From Neocallimastix lanati (nom. inval.) (Eukaryota > Neocallimastigomycota > Neocallimastigomycetes > Neocallimastigales > Neocallimastigaceae): 64,000 bases of DNA. The translations under genes and the position numbers were made by a program. Where the stretch lies: assembly GCA_016946835.1 (NCBI GenBank), contig JACVTC010000037.1, positions 512,501 through 576,500 on the forward strand. Direction: 5' to 3'. Shown here piece after piece: positions 51,533 through 62,850 of this stretch (positions within the stretch are counted from its first letter, which is position 1; each line of letters opens with the position of its first letter). The notes beneath the pieces were generated by a model. It was not told the origin of the DNA, made no database searches, and saw only the letters and a list, made by a program, of their open reading frames with translations.

Positions 51533-51690
51533 ATTTTCGTATGTGGCTTGTTTTTAATAATTAAATAAATAATATATATTCTTTTTTTTATATATAATTT
51601 ATTATTATTCAATTGAAAAAATAATTTTTTATAATTCTTTTTTAATAAAATGTACTATTATTTCTTTTGAAATAGTTATTTAAACATAAA
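51533..51690 (+). repeat. direct repeat of the MITE left portion
   Basis: Begins AATTTTCGTATGTGGCTTG and continues as 50797-50970 does (TTCTTTTTTTTATATATA, then AATAATTTTTTATAATTC and TTTCTTTTGAAATAG). It is a partial second copy with one end only. Confidence 0.6.
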
Positions 51691-53394
51691 TATATTAATA
51701 AATTTTTTTTAAAATTAAAATAATATTAAACTTTACTAAAAATATATGAAAATTTACATTTTGGAATTTCAAAATTTTATTTATTATTAATTTTTTATTA
51801 GTATTTTAATTTTAAATTAGTTAACTATTATTTTATTAATTGCTTATTGAACTACATAAATTTTAATTATATAAATATTTTATTTTATGTACTATTACAT
51901 TAATGTTCTATGTATACAAAAAATTTTATATTTGTTTAATAGTTGTTAAGTATATATAAATAAATTAATATAAATAAAAATATATTTATTAGTATATTAT
52001 TTAAGCACATTAAAATATTCATAAAATTAAAATATTCGAAATTTACACTTTTAATCTAATATATAATAATATACATTAATATATTTGAATGCATTTGCAT
52101 ATAATAAATTTATTTAATAAATTTTATTTAAAATATTAAAAGATAATATATTTTAACATATTTTAAATAAACAATATTGAAATTATTGTTTATTCATTTT
52201 CCATTTTTTTAAATATTATTATTAACTTTTATGTTTAGAATTAATAATTAAAGCTATTTTAATTAAAAAAATAATAATAAATGATGATTGTTTCATTGTA
52301 GATATTAAGGATGATCTGTATCCCTTGTAGATGATTTGATTTCCTTCAATTGATTGTTTTACAAATTGAATAAAAATACTTTATTTATTTATTAATTTAA
52401 ATAATTTAAATATCTGAAAAAACATTAAATAATTAAAAATAATATAAAATGCTAATTAACTGTAACTCAATTCAGTTTTTTTTAATAAATAATTATAAAA
52501 AAAAATATATATATTACTTTTATTACTTTTTTCCCATTAATAACCCAAAAAGAAACCTTAATTATTAAAAAAATAAATTTATTAATAATCATGTGAAAAC
52601 AAATTTTTAAATATGATAAGAATAAACATGATGATATAAAATAAAATAGTTAATAAATTTATGTCAAGACATAAATTTATTTTAGATCATTATTTTATGT
52701 AGACATTAACTTGTACATAATTTTTTTTTTTTGATAATATAAGTAAATAATTTTTTTTTTCTTTAAAAATTTTTACTTATTTTAATAATATAAAAAAATA
52801 TATATATGAAAATATATTTTATATTATTTTCTTATACTTTAATAATAAATAAATAAATATTTTAAATAGTTAATTAAAATCATAAGAATACTTTATATAT
52901 TAGTTTGAAGGGAATTAAATATATAAAAATAAATGTATGTCATTTTAATTATTCAGTGCTTCTTGCCAATTTAATTTACTTTATATTAACATTGAATAAA
53001 AACATATTATTAATTAATAGAATTTCTCCCCAAAAAGAAAATTTTGATTATTAAACAATATTTGATTAAATATTAAAAAAATAAATTATTTAATCAATTT
53101 AATGAATTTTTATGTTTTGCAATAAATAAAAAAATTATAAATAATAATAATAAAAAAAAAATATTAGTATTTAATATTAAGATACAATTATTGATGTTAT
53201 CCATTAATATATTGTAATATCAATTAGTCATAAATAAGACTATATCATTTTCTAATTAATATCATCCTTATTAATTTTTTTATATTATATTTTACCGTCT
53301 CAATTAAAAGATCCACTCTATTTTAAAAAATATTATATATATTTATTAATTATTCATATTTTCCAAAATATAACAATATTAAGGTTTTAGTTTA
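51691..53394. other. intergenic A/T-rich stretch
   Basis: No gene. A less biased patch at 52275-52375 (GATGATCTGTATCCCTTG and neighbours) may be a small coding relic but is too short to assign. The rest is A/T-rich simple or non-repetitive sequence. Confidence 0.4.
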
Positions 53395-53465
53395 ATTTTG
53401 ATTTATACATATTATTTATATCTTTTATTATATAAAAAATATAAATAATATGTATAAATCAAAAT
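53395..53465. repeat. perfect 27-bp stem inverted repeat
   Basis: Left arm 53395-53421 and right arm 53439-53465 are exact reverse complements over 27 bases (outer end ATTTTGATTTATACATAT), with a 17-base loop. Confidence 0.9.
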
Positions 53466-53576
53466 TTCAATAATAAAATTAGAAAGATTTCATTAATTAT
53501 AAATTGTTATTTTTTATTTTATTTCTATTGTTTATATATATAATATTAAAATATTTATTCATCTATAAAAATTAGG

Positions 53577-53621
53577 TATAATATTTATTTTAATATCTGT
53601 AATATTAAAATAAGTATTATA
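53577..53621. repeat. 20-bp stem hairpin with five-base loop
   Basis: Arms 53577-53596 and 53602-53621 pair over 20 positions, with a single mismatch that would be a G-U pair in RNA. The loop is CTGTA. Confidence 0.8.
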
Positions 53622-54284
53622 AAAATATCATATCTATTATTCTTATAAAATATAGGATAAATATATATATATAATTTCTTATATAAAAACTAAAATGAAA
53701 AGTGGAAATTAATCTTTTCTTTTTGTATATTTTATTAATAATAATATTATTTTTTTTAATTACTATATTTTGTTTCGGTTTCATTATTTACATAATAATG
53801 ATTATTATATTTATTCTTAAAAAAAATTTTTTTAAAATATTGATAATGATATATTTATTAATTATTAATTTAAAATAATATAAAAAATAAAATATTGTTC
53901 AATTGATGATATAAATATATCTTTATTTCTTTTTATTATTATTTAAAAATATTGTCTCAATTTATTATTAATTATTAACTTTTTTAATTAATTTAATATT
54001 TACCATTTTTTAAAACATAATATTAAAATAAATCCTTTTGATTTTTTTTTATGAATTGGCCGATTATGCCAAAAATTGAAATTAAAAAATTTTCTATATT
54101 AAATGACCCAAAACTATAAACTTTTCGAATATCCTTTTTTTTAAATTAAAAAAAAAAAAAAAATAAAATGAACTAATATAATATGAAATAAAATGAAATA
54201 AAAAAAATTAAATAAAATTAAATAATATATAATAAAAAAGCAATATATTATATTATATTTATATTAAAAATAAATTAAAAATTA

Positions 54285-54935
54285 AATTAATATTTTAAGT
54301 TTTAATAATAGTTTCAGTAGATGTTTTCCTTAGAGAAGCTATTAAAGATTTCAGAATTGGTGTTTCTTCCAACACTTTAAGATTTAATGATGAAGCTTAT
54401 CTCGAAATTGTTAATCAATTCAATTATATGGCTGCTGAAAATGGATGTAAATTATTAGGAATTCAACTAGAAAAGAGAGTTTTCACTTAAAGGTATGATT
54501 ATGTCACATAAAGTATGAATGATAATTCTGTTTACAACTTTGTTAAAGTTTGACTTGTAAAGTATATCCATTTTAGGGATTTGAGCTTCAAGTCAAACTT
54601 TATGGAGAAGGTCTTAAGGATTGCTTAGATAGTGAAAATTGTATTGGATTCCTCCTCTAGGGAGTCGGTGACAATGATAGTTGGAGAAAGAAAGGATATC
54701 CACTTTAAATTCCGATTACACTCCAAAACCAGCTTAATATGCTTTAGTTAACACCTTAAAAGAACACAATTCTTTTAAAAAAAGAGTGAAGAAAATATTA
54801 ATGTTGTTGAATCCGAAAATAAAGAAGCAGAAAATGTTGATAACGATGATTTTGAAGAAGCTGAAGATAGTGTAGTTGGTGAAAAAAACAAAATAAATTA
54901 AAAATTAAATTAATGAATGTCCATTAAAATAAAAA
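54285..54935 (+). pseudogene. truncated GH10 xylanase pseudogene
   Basis: Homologous to the two-domain xylanase 2 kb downstream. The signal-peptide region is degraded and lacks the ATG. Then FLREAIKDFRIGVSSNTLRF and YMAAENGCK are recognisable, up to a TAA at 54488-54490. An internal deletion of roughly 0.4 kb removes the acid/base region; sequence resumes at SVYNFVK. A second deletion removes the nucleophile region; LYGEGLKDCLDSENC, a WGVGD-like segment and the acidic tail (ENVDNDDFEE) follow. The 3' flank AATAAATTAAAAATTAAATT matches that of copy 5. So it is a dead tandem duplicate of a host xylanase gene, reduced to a single-domain remnant. It cannot encode an active enzyme. Confidence 0.9.
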
Positions 54936-55829
54936 ATTAAAAATTATAAATAAAAATATTAATCTAAATAATATATGAGAGACATATTAAAATTTAAGTA
55001 TTAACTATTTATTAAAAAATAAAAAATTAATTCTTCTTAATAATAAAGTTAATAATTATTTTATATTATGAATTATTCTAAAAAAAATAAAAATAAAAAT
55101 AAATATATATATATATATATATTTAAAATCTATGAAATAATTAAATCATTTATAAATAAAAATTAAATTATTTTAAAGTGTATAATAGAAATACTTCTAA
55201 AAATAAATTTATTATACAAAAAGTATTTTTTAATCATAATATTTTTTTATTGTTATGACAATAATAAAAATTGGATTTTTATATATTTAAAAAGTTAATA
55301 ATTATATCCATTTAAATTTACTAATATTATAAAAGTATAATATCTATTTTAATAATATTTTATAGCTAAAAAAATTTACTATTATTAATAATATACATAA
55401 AAAAATTGTAATAGATAAATAATGAACTTTTTATTTATGCCACAAAAGTTTAACATACCAAAATAATATTATTTGTATTTTTTTTAATTTTATTTATTTA
55501 TTTATTATCAATTCAATAATTATTTATTATTAATTATTTCTATTATTATCTAATATTAGTGTTGTGATTAAAATTTAATGTGCTTTATGTTAGTAGAGAG
55601 AGAATAAAATATATAAATAAGAACAGTAAAATATGTACAAGCGATATTATACGCAACACTAAATGTTATTACATATTTCCTATAATAATTATTACTATAC
55701 ATTTATTTATATACTATTATATGATTAAGTATAAAAATTTGGAATTAAAGCAGTCAAAACTATTAATTACAATATATTTCATTCATATCAATTATTTTTA
55801 TTAATTATTATTATAAACTATACTATTAC
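54936..55829. other. intergenic A/T-rich stretch
   Basis: No gene. A frame at 55580-55804 (74 codons) is open and moderately complex in its first half (SRERIKYINKNSKICTSDII), but it has no family match I recognise and no clear promoter. I left it out as a gene. Confidence 0.4.
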
Positions 55830-56160
<331 letters not shown>

Positions 56161-56651
56161 ATATTATTTTTATTATTATTAGATTGTTAATAATTTTATT
56201 ACTATATTTTATAATTGAAAAATTATTAATATTAATAATATCAATATTTTGATTTGATTTTATAATAATATTAATTTTTAATTTTTAATAATTAATTTAA
56301 TTTTTATAATTTTACTATATATCTGAAATAATACTAATATAACAATATATAATAATATTTATTTTACATTTCATTTTTTATATAAATAATGTATATTATT
56401 TACTTTAAATACAAATTTACTATTATTTGAAAATATTTATTAAATTTTATTAAAGAATTTTATTAATATAAATATTTAATTTATATAAATTATTTTCTCT
56501 TAATCGTCTCAGTTTAATATTTATCTTTCATTTTTAATATTAAATGTTTACCATGTATATCATCAAAAATCCTCAAAATTTTAAATGAATTTAATTGGTT
56601 AATTGTATTAAATATTTAAATTTAAATTTTTCGATATGTCAATATACAAAA
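56161..56651. other. region upstream of xylanase copy 5
   Basis: A/T-rich with no gene. The last 150 bases are less biased and lead into the TATA-like box at 56652, so they are the likely upstream control region. Confidence 0.4.
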
Positions 56652-56660
56652 CTATAAATA
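56652..56660 (+). promoter_or_regulatory. TATA-like box of xylanase copy 5
   Basis: CTATAAATA, 208 bases before the ATG at 56860. The leader between them has AACATCAACAAAG and then a long A-rich tract. Confidence 0.5.
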
Positions 56661-56859
56661 CTCTTCAAAATTACTTAAATTTAAAAAACCAAATATCAAC
56701 ATCAACAAAGTAGATATAATAAAAAAAAAAAAAATAAAAAAAAAAAAAAAAAAAGAAAGTAAAATTAATAATAGGAAAATAAATAAAAAAAAAATAAAAT
56801 TAAATTAAATTAAATAAATAAAAATCTATAAATAAAATATAATATATAAGCATAAAAAA

Positions 56860-59088
56860 ATGAAATTTTCCAATATTTTAAGTTTAATTGCTACTTCATC
56901 TGTAGCTTTAGCTGATGTTTCCCTTAGAGAAGCCGCTAAAGATTTCAGAATTGGTGTTGCTGCCAATACTTTAAAATTTAATAATGAAGCTTATCTCGAA
57001 GCTGTTAATCAATTCAATTATATGGTTGCTGAAAATGGATGTAAATTATCAGGAATTCAACCACAAAAGGGAGTTTTCACTTTCGATGATTGTGATGCTC
57101 ACTTAGCTAAGGCTGAAGAACTTGGAATGGATTTCAGAGGTCACTGTTTAATCTGGCACAGCTGGCAACCACAATGGTTCCAAGATATTACTGATCCAGA
57201 AGAAATGGAAAAGACTATTGTTAATCATGTTACTACTGTTTTAAATCATTACAAGGGAAAAATTGATACTTGGGATATTGTTAATGAAGCTATTGATGAT
57301 GAATCTACAGGAGAAAATGGTACTTGGGATATGCGTGATACTTTCCTTTACCGTGCTTTACCAAACTTTGTTGATGTTGCTTTCAAAACTGCACGTGAAG
57401 TTGATCCATCTGTCAAATTATTCTATAATGATTATGATATTGAAGGAGATGATATTCGTAAAGGTATGAAAACTAATGCAGTTTACAACTTTGTTAAAGA
57501 TTTAGTTGATCGTGGAGTTCCAATTGATGGTGTTGGTCTCCAATATCACCTTCATACTGATAAGACTGTTCAATATGATAATGTTATGAAAACTATGCGT
57601 AGATTCAAAGATTTAGGACTTGAAGTTCAAATCACAGAAATGGATGTCAACAGTGTTGAAGGAAAAACTGAAGAATCATTTGCTTTACAAGCCAAACTTT
57701 ATGGTGAAGGTCTTAAAGCTTGTTTAGATAGTGAAAACTGTACTGGATTCCTCATTTGGGGAGTTGGAGACAGTGATAGTTGGAGAAAAGAAGGATATCC
57801 ACTTGCTTTTAATTCTGATTACACTCCAAAACCAGCATATTATGCTATGCTTGATGTCTTAAAGGAATACAATAATATTGAAGATGAAGTTGAAACTGAA
57901 GCACCATCCGACGACAAACCAAGTGAACCAGTTAAAGATGAACCAGCCAAAGATGAAGAAGTTGAAGCAGTAAGAGATCTTGCTAATGGATTTAGAATTG
58001 GTGTTGCTGCCAATACTTTAAGATTCAATGATGAAGCATACATTAATGCCACTAAAAAGTTCAATTATATGGTTGCCGAAAATGGATGTAAATTATCAGG
58101 AATTCAACCACAAAAGGGAGTTTTCACTTTCGATGATTGTGATGCTCACTTAGCTAAGGCTGAAGAACTTGGAATGGATTTCAGAGGTCACTGTTTAATC
58201 TGGCACAGCTGGCAACCACAATGGTTCCAAGATATTACTGATCCAGAAGAAATGGAAAAGACTATTGTTAATCATGTAACTACTGTTTTAAATCATTACA
58301 AGGGAAAAATTGATACTTGGGATATTGTTAATGAAGCTATTGATGATGAATCTACAGGAGAAAATGGTACTTGGGATATGCGTGATACTTTCCTTTACCG
58401 TGCTTTACCAAACTTTGTTGATGTTGCTTTCAAAACTGCACGTGAAGTTGATCCATCTGTTAAATTATTCTATAATGATTATGATATTGAAGGAGATGAT
58501 ATTCGTAAAGGTATGAAAACTAATGCAGTTTACAACTTTGTTAAAGATTTAGTTGATCGTGGAATTCCAATTGATGGTGTTGGTCTTCAATATCACCTTC
58601 ATACTGATAAGACTGTTCAATATGATAATGTTATGAAAACTATGCGTAGATTTAATGAATTAGGACTTGAAGTTCAAATCACAGAAATGGATGTCAACAG
58701 TGTTGAAGGAAAAACTGAAGAATCATTTGCTTTACAAGCCAAACTTTATGGCGAAGGTCTTAAAGCTTGTTTAGATAGTGAAAACTGTACTGGATTCCTC
58801 ATTTGGGGAGTTGGTGATAGTGATAGTTGGAGAAAAGAAGGATATCCACTTGCTTTTAATTCTGATTACACTCCAAAACCAGCATACTATGCTTTAGTTA
58901 ACACCTTAAAGGAATACAATGCTGAGAAGAGTGAAGAAGATGTAGATGTTGTTGAATCTGACAATGAAGAAGCCGAAAATGTTGATAATGATAATGTTGA
59001 AGAAGTTGAAGATAGTGCAGATGAAGAAAATGCTGTTGAAGCTGATGTTGAAGATGCTGAAGATAGTGCAGATGATGAAGAAAATTAA
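56860..59088 (+). CDS. secreted two-domain GH10 xylanase with acidic tail (copy 5)
   Basis: Intronless, 742 aa. Signal peptide MKFSNILSLIATSSVALA. GH10 domain A is about 20-340 (acid/base E143 in WDIVNEA, nucleophile E260 in QITEMDV). The linker is Pro/Lys/Glu-rich (EAPSDDKPSEPVKDEPAKDE, about 349-368). Domain B is about 370-690 (E492, E609), offset by exactly 349 residues (1047 bases). Both domains have [14 protein letters not shown] with the normal W-H. The acidic tail (about 695-742) ends SADDEEN. The two domains are almost identical, including at the DNA level. It shares the EAVRDLA-GFRIGV start of domain B with copy 4, so the tandem state is ancestral to both. No GNGK tail, dockerin or binding module. 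Product likely a free, bifunctional-in-number (two active sites) endo-xylanase. Confidence 0.95.
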   Translation: MKFSNILSLIATSSVALADVSLREAAKDFRIGVAANTLKFNNEAYLEAVNQFNYMVAENGCKLSGIQPQKGVFTFDDCDAHLAKAEELGMDFRGHCLIWHSWQPQWFQDITDPEEMEKTIVNHVTTVLNHYKGKIDTWDIVNEAIDDESTGENGTWDMRDTFLYRALPNFVDVAFKTAREVDPSVKLFYNDYDIEGDDIRKGMKTNAVYNFVKDLVDRGVPIDGVGLQYHLHTDKTVQYDNVMKTMRRFKDLGLEVQITEMDVNSVEGKTEESFALQAKLYGEGLKACLDSENCTGFLIWGVGDSDSWRKEGYPLAFNSDYTPKPAYYAMLDVLKEYNNIEDEVETEAPSDDKPSEPVKDEPAKDEEVEAVRDLANGFRIGVAANTLRFNDEAYINATKKFNYMVAENGCKLSGIQPQKGVFTFDDCDAHLAKAEELGMDFRGHCLIWHSWQPQWFQDITDPEEMEKTIVNHVTTVLNHYKGKIDTWDIVNEAIDDESTGENGTWDMRDTFLYRALPNFVDVAFKTAREVDPSVKLFYNDYDIEGDDIRKGMKTNAVYNFVKDLVDRGIPIDGVGLQYHLHTDKTVQYDNVMKTMRRFNELGLEVQITEMDVNSVEGKTEESFALQAKLYGEGLKACLDSENCTGFLIWGVGDSDSWRKEGYPLAFNSDYTPKPAYYALVNTLKEYNAEKSEEDVDVVESDNEEAENVDNDNVEEVEDSADEENAVEADVEDAEDSADDEEN

Positions 59089-59463
59089 ATAAATTAAAAT
59101 TAAATTAACGAATATACATAAGAATAGATAAAAATAGTTTGTAATAAAAATTGAAATTATTAATTTAAAAAATGAGTATTATATAAACTATATTAAAATT
59201 GATGATAAAGCAAGTTATAAAATATTAAATAATAAGTTATTGTAAATAATAAAAAATTTATTTTAATAAACTAAATAAATAATAATAATAAAAAATAATA
59301 ATAATAAAAAATAATAATAATAAATAATATAATTATTATGAAAGTAATGGTATATTGAAGTGTATTATATAAATAATTTTAAAAATTTATTATATTATTT
59401 TTAATAAATTATAATTTTTAATATGATTTATTGATTATTTATTTATAATACTTCTCTCTTAAC

Positions 59464-59500
<37 letters not shown>

Positions 59501-59875
59501 TATATTATTTATTATTTATTATTATTTATTATTTATTATTTATTATTTATTATTTTAAAAAAAATCTTTAAAATTATTTATTTGGTTATTATTTATTTAT
59601 TATTAATTATTATTATTAATTAATATTAATTTTTTTCTTTTTTTTTTTTTTTTTATTTATGTTAAAATTTAATAAAATACAATAATATTTAAATTATTCT
59701 ATTTAATAAATATAATTTATTAAGATATTTATTAAATGATTAATAAATTAAAAAAATAATAAAAATATTATTTTTATTTTTTATTTTTATTTTTATTTTT
59801 TATTTTTTATTTTTTATTATTTTTTATATAAATTAAATAACTTTTTTATCATTTAATTTTATTCTATTACTATTA

Positions 59876-59927
<52 letters not shown>

Positions 59928-59979
59928 CCTAAAGTATTTATATATATATATATTTTAATGATTTTTTTTTATGTTAATG

Positions 59980-60046
<67 letters not shown>

Positions 60047-60060
60047 GATAGTTGATAAAT
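59089..60060. other. intergenic stretch between convergent genes
   Basis: The 3' end of xylanase copy 5 and the 3' end of the minus-strand membrane protein face each other here. Simple sequence dominates: A tract 59468-59493, TTATTTA units 59502-59553, TTTTTA units 59770-59822, a T run of about 47 (59879-59925) and (TTA)n at 59987-60045. No gene is seen. Confidence 0.6.
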
Positions 60061-62418
60061 TTATGAATTATTATACTTGAATTTTTTATTAACATCTATT
60101 AATCCAGTATCATCTACTCTAAGTGTAGACATCTTTTGTAACATACGATTTACATTTTTAACATTATTTATACTATTGTCTTCAGTAATTGAATTATTTT
60201 TCAAAGAAACATCTGTGCAATTATCGCACAATTTATCAGTGGAACTATTATAAGATTGATCAGAGAAACTATCATAAGATTTATCGTATGATTTATCTAT
60301 ATTTCTTTCTGTATAGACTTTTTCATATGAACTAGAGGTTGAATTAAAATTTGATTGAATAAAGGATGTTATTGATGATTCCGTATTAAATGATTTATCA
60401 TCATTTAAATTATAACTCTGATTAAAATTTAAAGATTTATTATCATCGTTACAGTTTTTAATATCATTATTATTATTGTTGTTGCTGCTGTTTTTATTAC
60501 TACTATAACTACTATTGCTATTGTTTGTATTAATAGAATTAATATTTTTATGATAATTAATGGAATTTGATACATTTAGTTTACTAGGATCAATTATACT
60601 ATTAATAGATCTGGTATATACTTTTTGTGACTGTGAAGTTGGAAAATAGAAGGAACCCTTTGACATTTTTTTCTTATGTGATAAAGAGTTCCTATTATAT
60701 TGACTTGAACTATCATTTTCTTTTCCCGTATTAAAGTAAAATGAACCCTTAGATTCCTTACTTTGATGGGAATAAGAAATTCTACTATACTGACTAACGC
60801 TTTCACTTTCATCTATTAAATAATCAGAAGTTAATTTATAATTATTACTTTTAATATTATATTCTTTATCAGTTCTGAATGGAGGTAAAGTCAATGTATT
60901 AGGAATTACATCTTTCATTTTATGATTTAACAAACTATTATTTTCTTTATTATGTATTATTACATCTTCGTCTTCATTTTCTTCAATTTCTTTATTATTA
61001 TAATTATTATTACTGTTATTATTTAGACCAAATTCATTTGTATTATCCCTTAATGAAAAAGAAGTATTATACTCGACATCTTCGAAATCACTATTTAATC
61101 GTACTTTATCAGAATATGGATTGGCTAGATATGGACTTAAAGTAGGAGATACTATTTTGATAGGACTACTAAGAGGATAATCATATGAAGATACTAACTT
61201 TGTAGGACTACCTAATGGTGTATCATAAGGGGAATAATAATTAGGAGAGTCCAGTGGTGATATTATACCACTTCCCATTCTATTATTATTTTCATATGTT
61301 CTTTTAATATTATTGGATAAGGTTGGATCGTCTTCTATGTTTGTATTTGAACTTTCACCACGAGAATACATGAAATAATCGGGACTTTCAGTTTTCAAAT
61401 AACTAGTGTATGTATTACTTGTATTTTCCATATTAGTTGAAACAAAGAGATTTGAAGGTTTTGTTACACTTAAAGGATCATTTTTGAATATTCTATTTTT
61501 CTTTAAATTTATATAATTATCTCTATTATTTGTTAATTGATTATTATAATCGCCAAAGTTTGAAATTAAAATTCTATCAAAATACATAATATAATAGCCA
61601 GCATTTCTAAGTAAAATTCTTAATAGTTCAAAATTGAATGTTATTTTCTTTCGTGCTTGAAAGCCTAATGGTATAATTGTTAATGATGATAATATCTGAA
61701 ATATACATAATATTTGTATTCTATTTATATAATATAATAAAATTATATTATATATATATATATTATAATAAAAATTAAATCTTAATATTCAATAAATCCT
61801 AAAATATAAATTTTTTATTTAAATTTCCATATATATATATATAATTATATTTAATTAATACATATAAAATATAAAGCTGAATTTACCTATATGGTGAATT
61901 GAGTTTAAACTTTTTATAAATTGATTGTTTTTTAATATCTTTTTATATTTTTAAAATTGTATAATAATAAGATAGATTTTTATATATTAATATTATTTTT
62001 TTTTTAATATTTCAAGCAAACAAATAAACAAATAAATAAATTAAATAATAAATATTATTAATAGAAATATTTTTTAAATACCTTTTTTTGAAACAGGATA
62101 ATTCGCTTTTTTTAATATTATCATACATAATAAGTAATATAAAAATGATCCAATACAAATGATATATTGTAAATTTGACCATACAATCCAAAATTCACTA
62201 TGAATACATTTCTGAATTAATTTATAAGTAATAAAAGTGGAACAATTATCATAGTTAAAATGAAAATGAATTATTGGAAGAATCTTTGTTATATTAAAAA
62301 ATAAGCAAACACAAGCTGATAATTTTTTATAAAAGCTATGAGGAACATATTTATATATAATATAAATAGGATACCTTTAAAAGAAAATATACATATATGT
62401 ATTACAAATGTATTTCAA

Positions 62419-62454
<36 letters not shown>

Positions 62455-62850
62455 TAATATTAAGATATTAAAATATAAATAAAAGTTCATAATTTTAAAA
62501 TATAGATATATATATATGAAAAAAACATACCAATCACCAACAATTTCAGATAAATAACTTAATAATATAACTAAAGTATCATATTTTTTCCATTGATCCT
62601 CCCTATCTAATAACTTTTCTGCAGCAAAATAATAATAATGAATTTGATCTATCATACCGCCAAGTGAATATAAAACCCAATGCATTATTATTATAAATTC
62701 TGGTACTGTATGATAATTACCTTTTGCAAATATTATACATAATATCGTCCAATAAAATAAAGGATTATGTACTGGTACATTTAATATTTGACAGGTTACA
62801 ATAATGTAATTCATTATTTTATAAACTAATTTCATTTCAAGTCCCAACAT
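60061..62850 (-). CDS. multi-pass (7-8 TM) receptor-like membrane protein with long Ser/Asn-rich tail
   Basis: Four minus-strand exons join in phase: 62850-62531, 62374-62082, 61938-61887 and 61720-60061, giving 774 aa. For the last exon I chose the acceptor at 61721-61722 because it alone keeps the frame and restores a hydrophobic segment (IQILCIFQILSSLTIIPLGF). Residues 1-270 carry seven or eight hydrophobic segments with short loops, for example PLFYWTILCIIFAK, EFIIIMHWVLYSLGGMID, YDTLVILLSYLSEIV, SACVCLFFNITKILPII and LQYIICIGSFLYYLLCMIIL. Residues about 275-774 are a hydrophilic, presumably cytoplasmic tail with many Ser-Pro sites (SPYDTPLGSPTKLVSS, SSPIKIVSPTLSPY), poly-Asn, and a repeated SQY-R-S-SH--K-SKGSFYF motif. 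There is no family match I can name; a GPCR-like sensor is a fair guess from the topology. The start is uncertain. Confidence 0.72.

Noticed and set aside
55580-55804. 74-codon plus-strand frame
   Set aside because: Partly non-repetitive, but without family match, splice partners or conserved start; kept only as a note in the intergenic entry.
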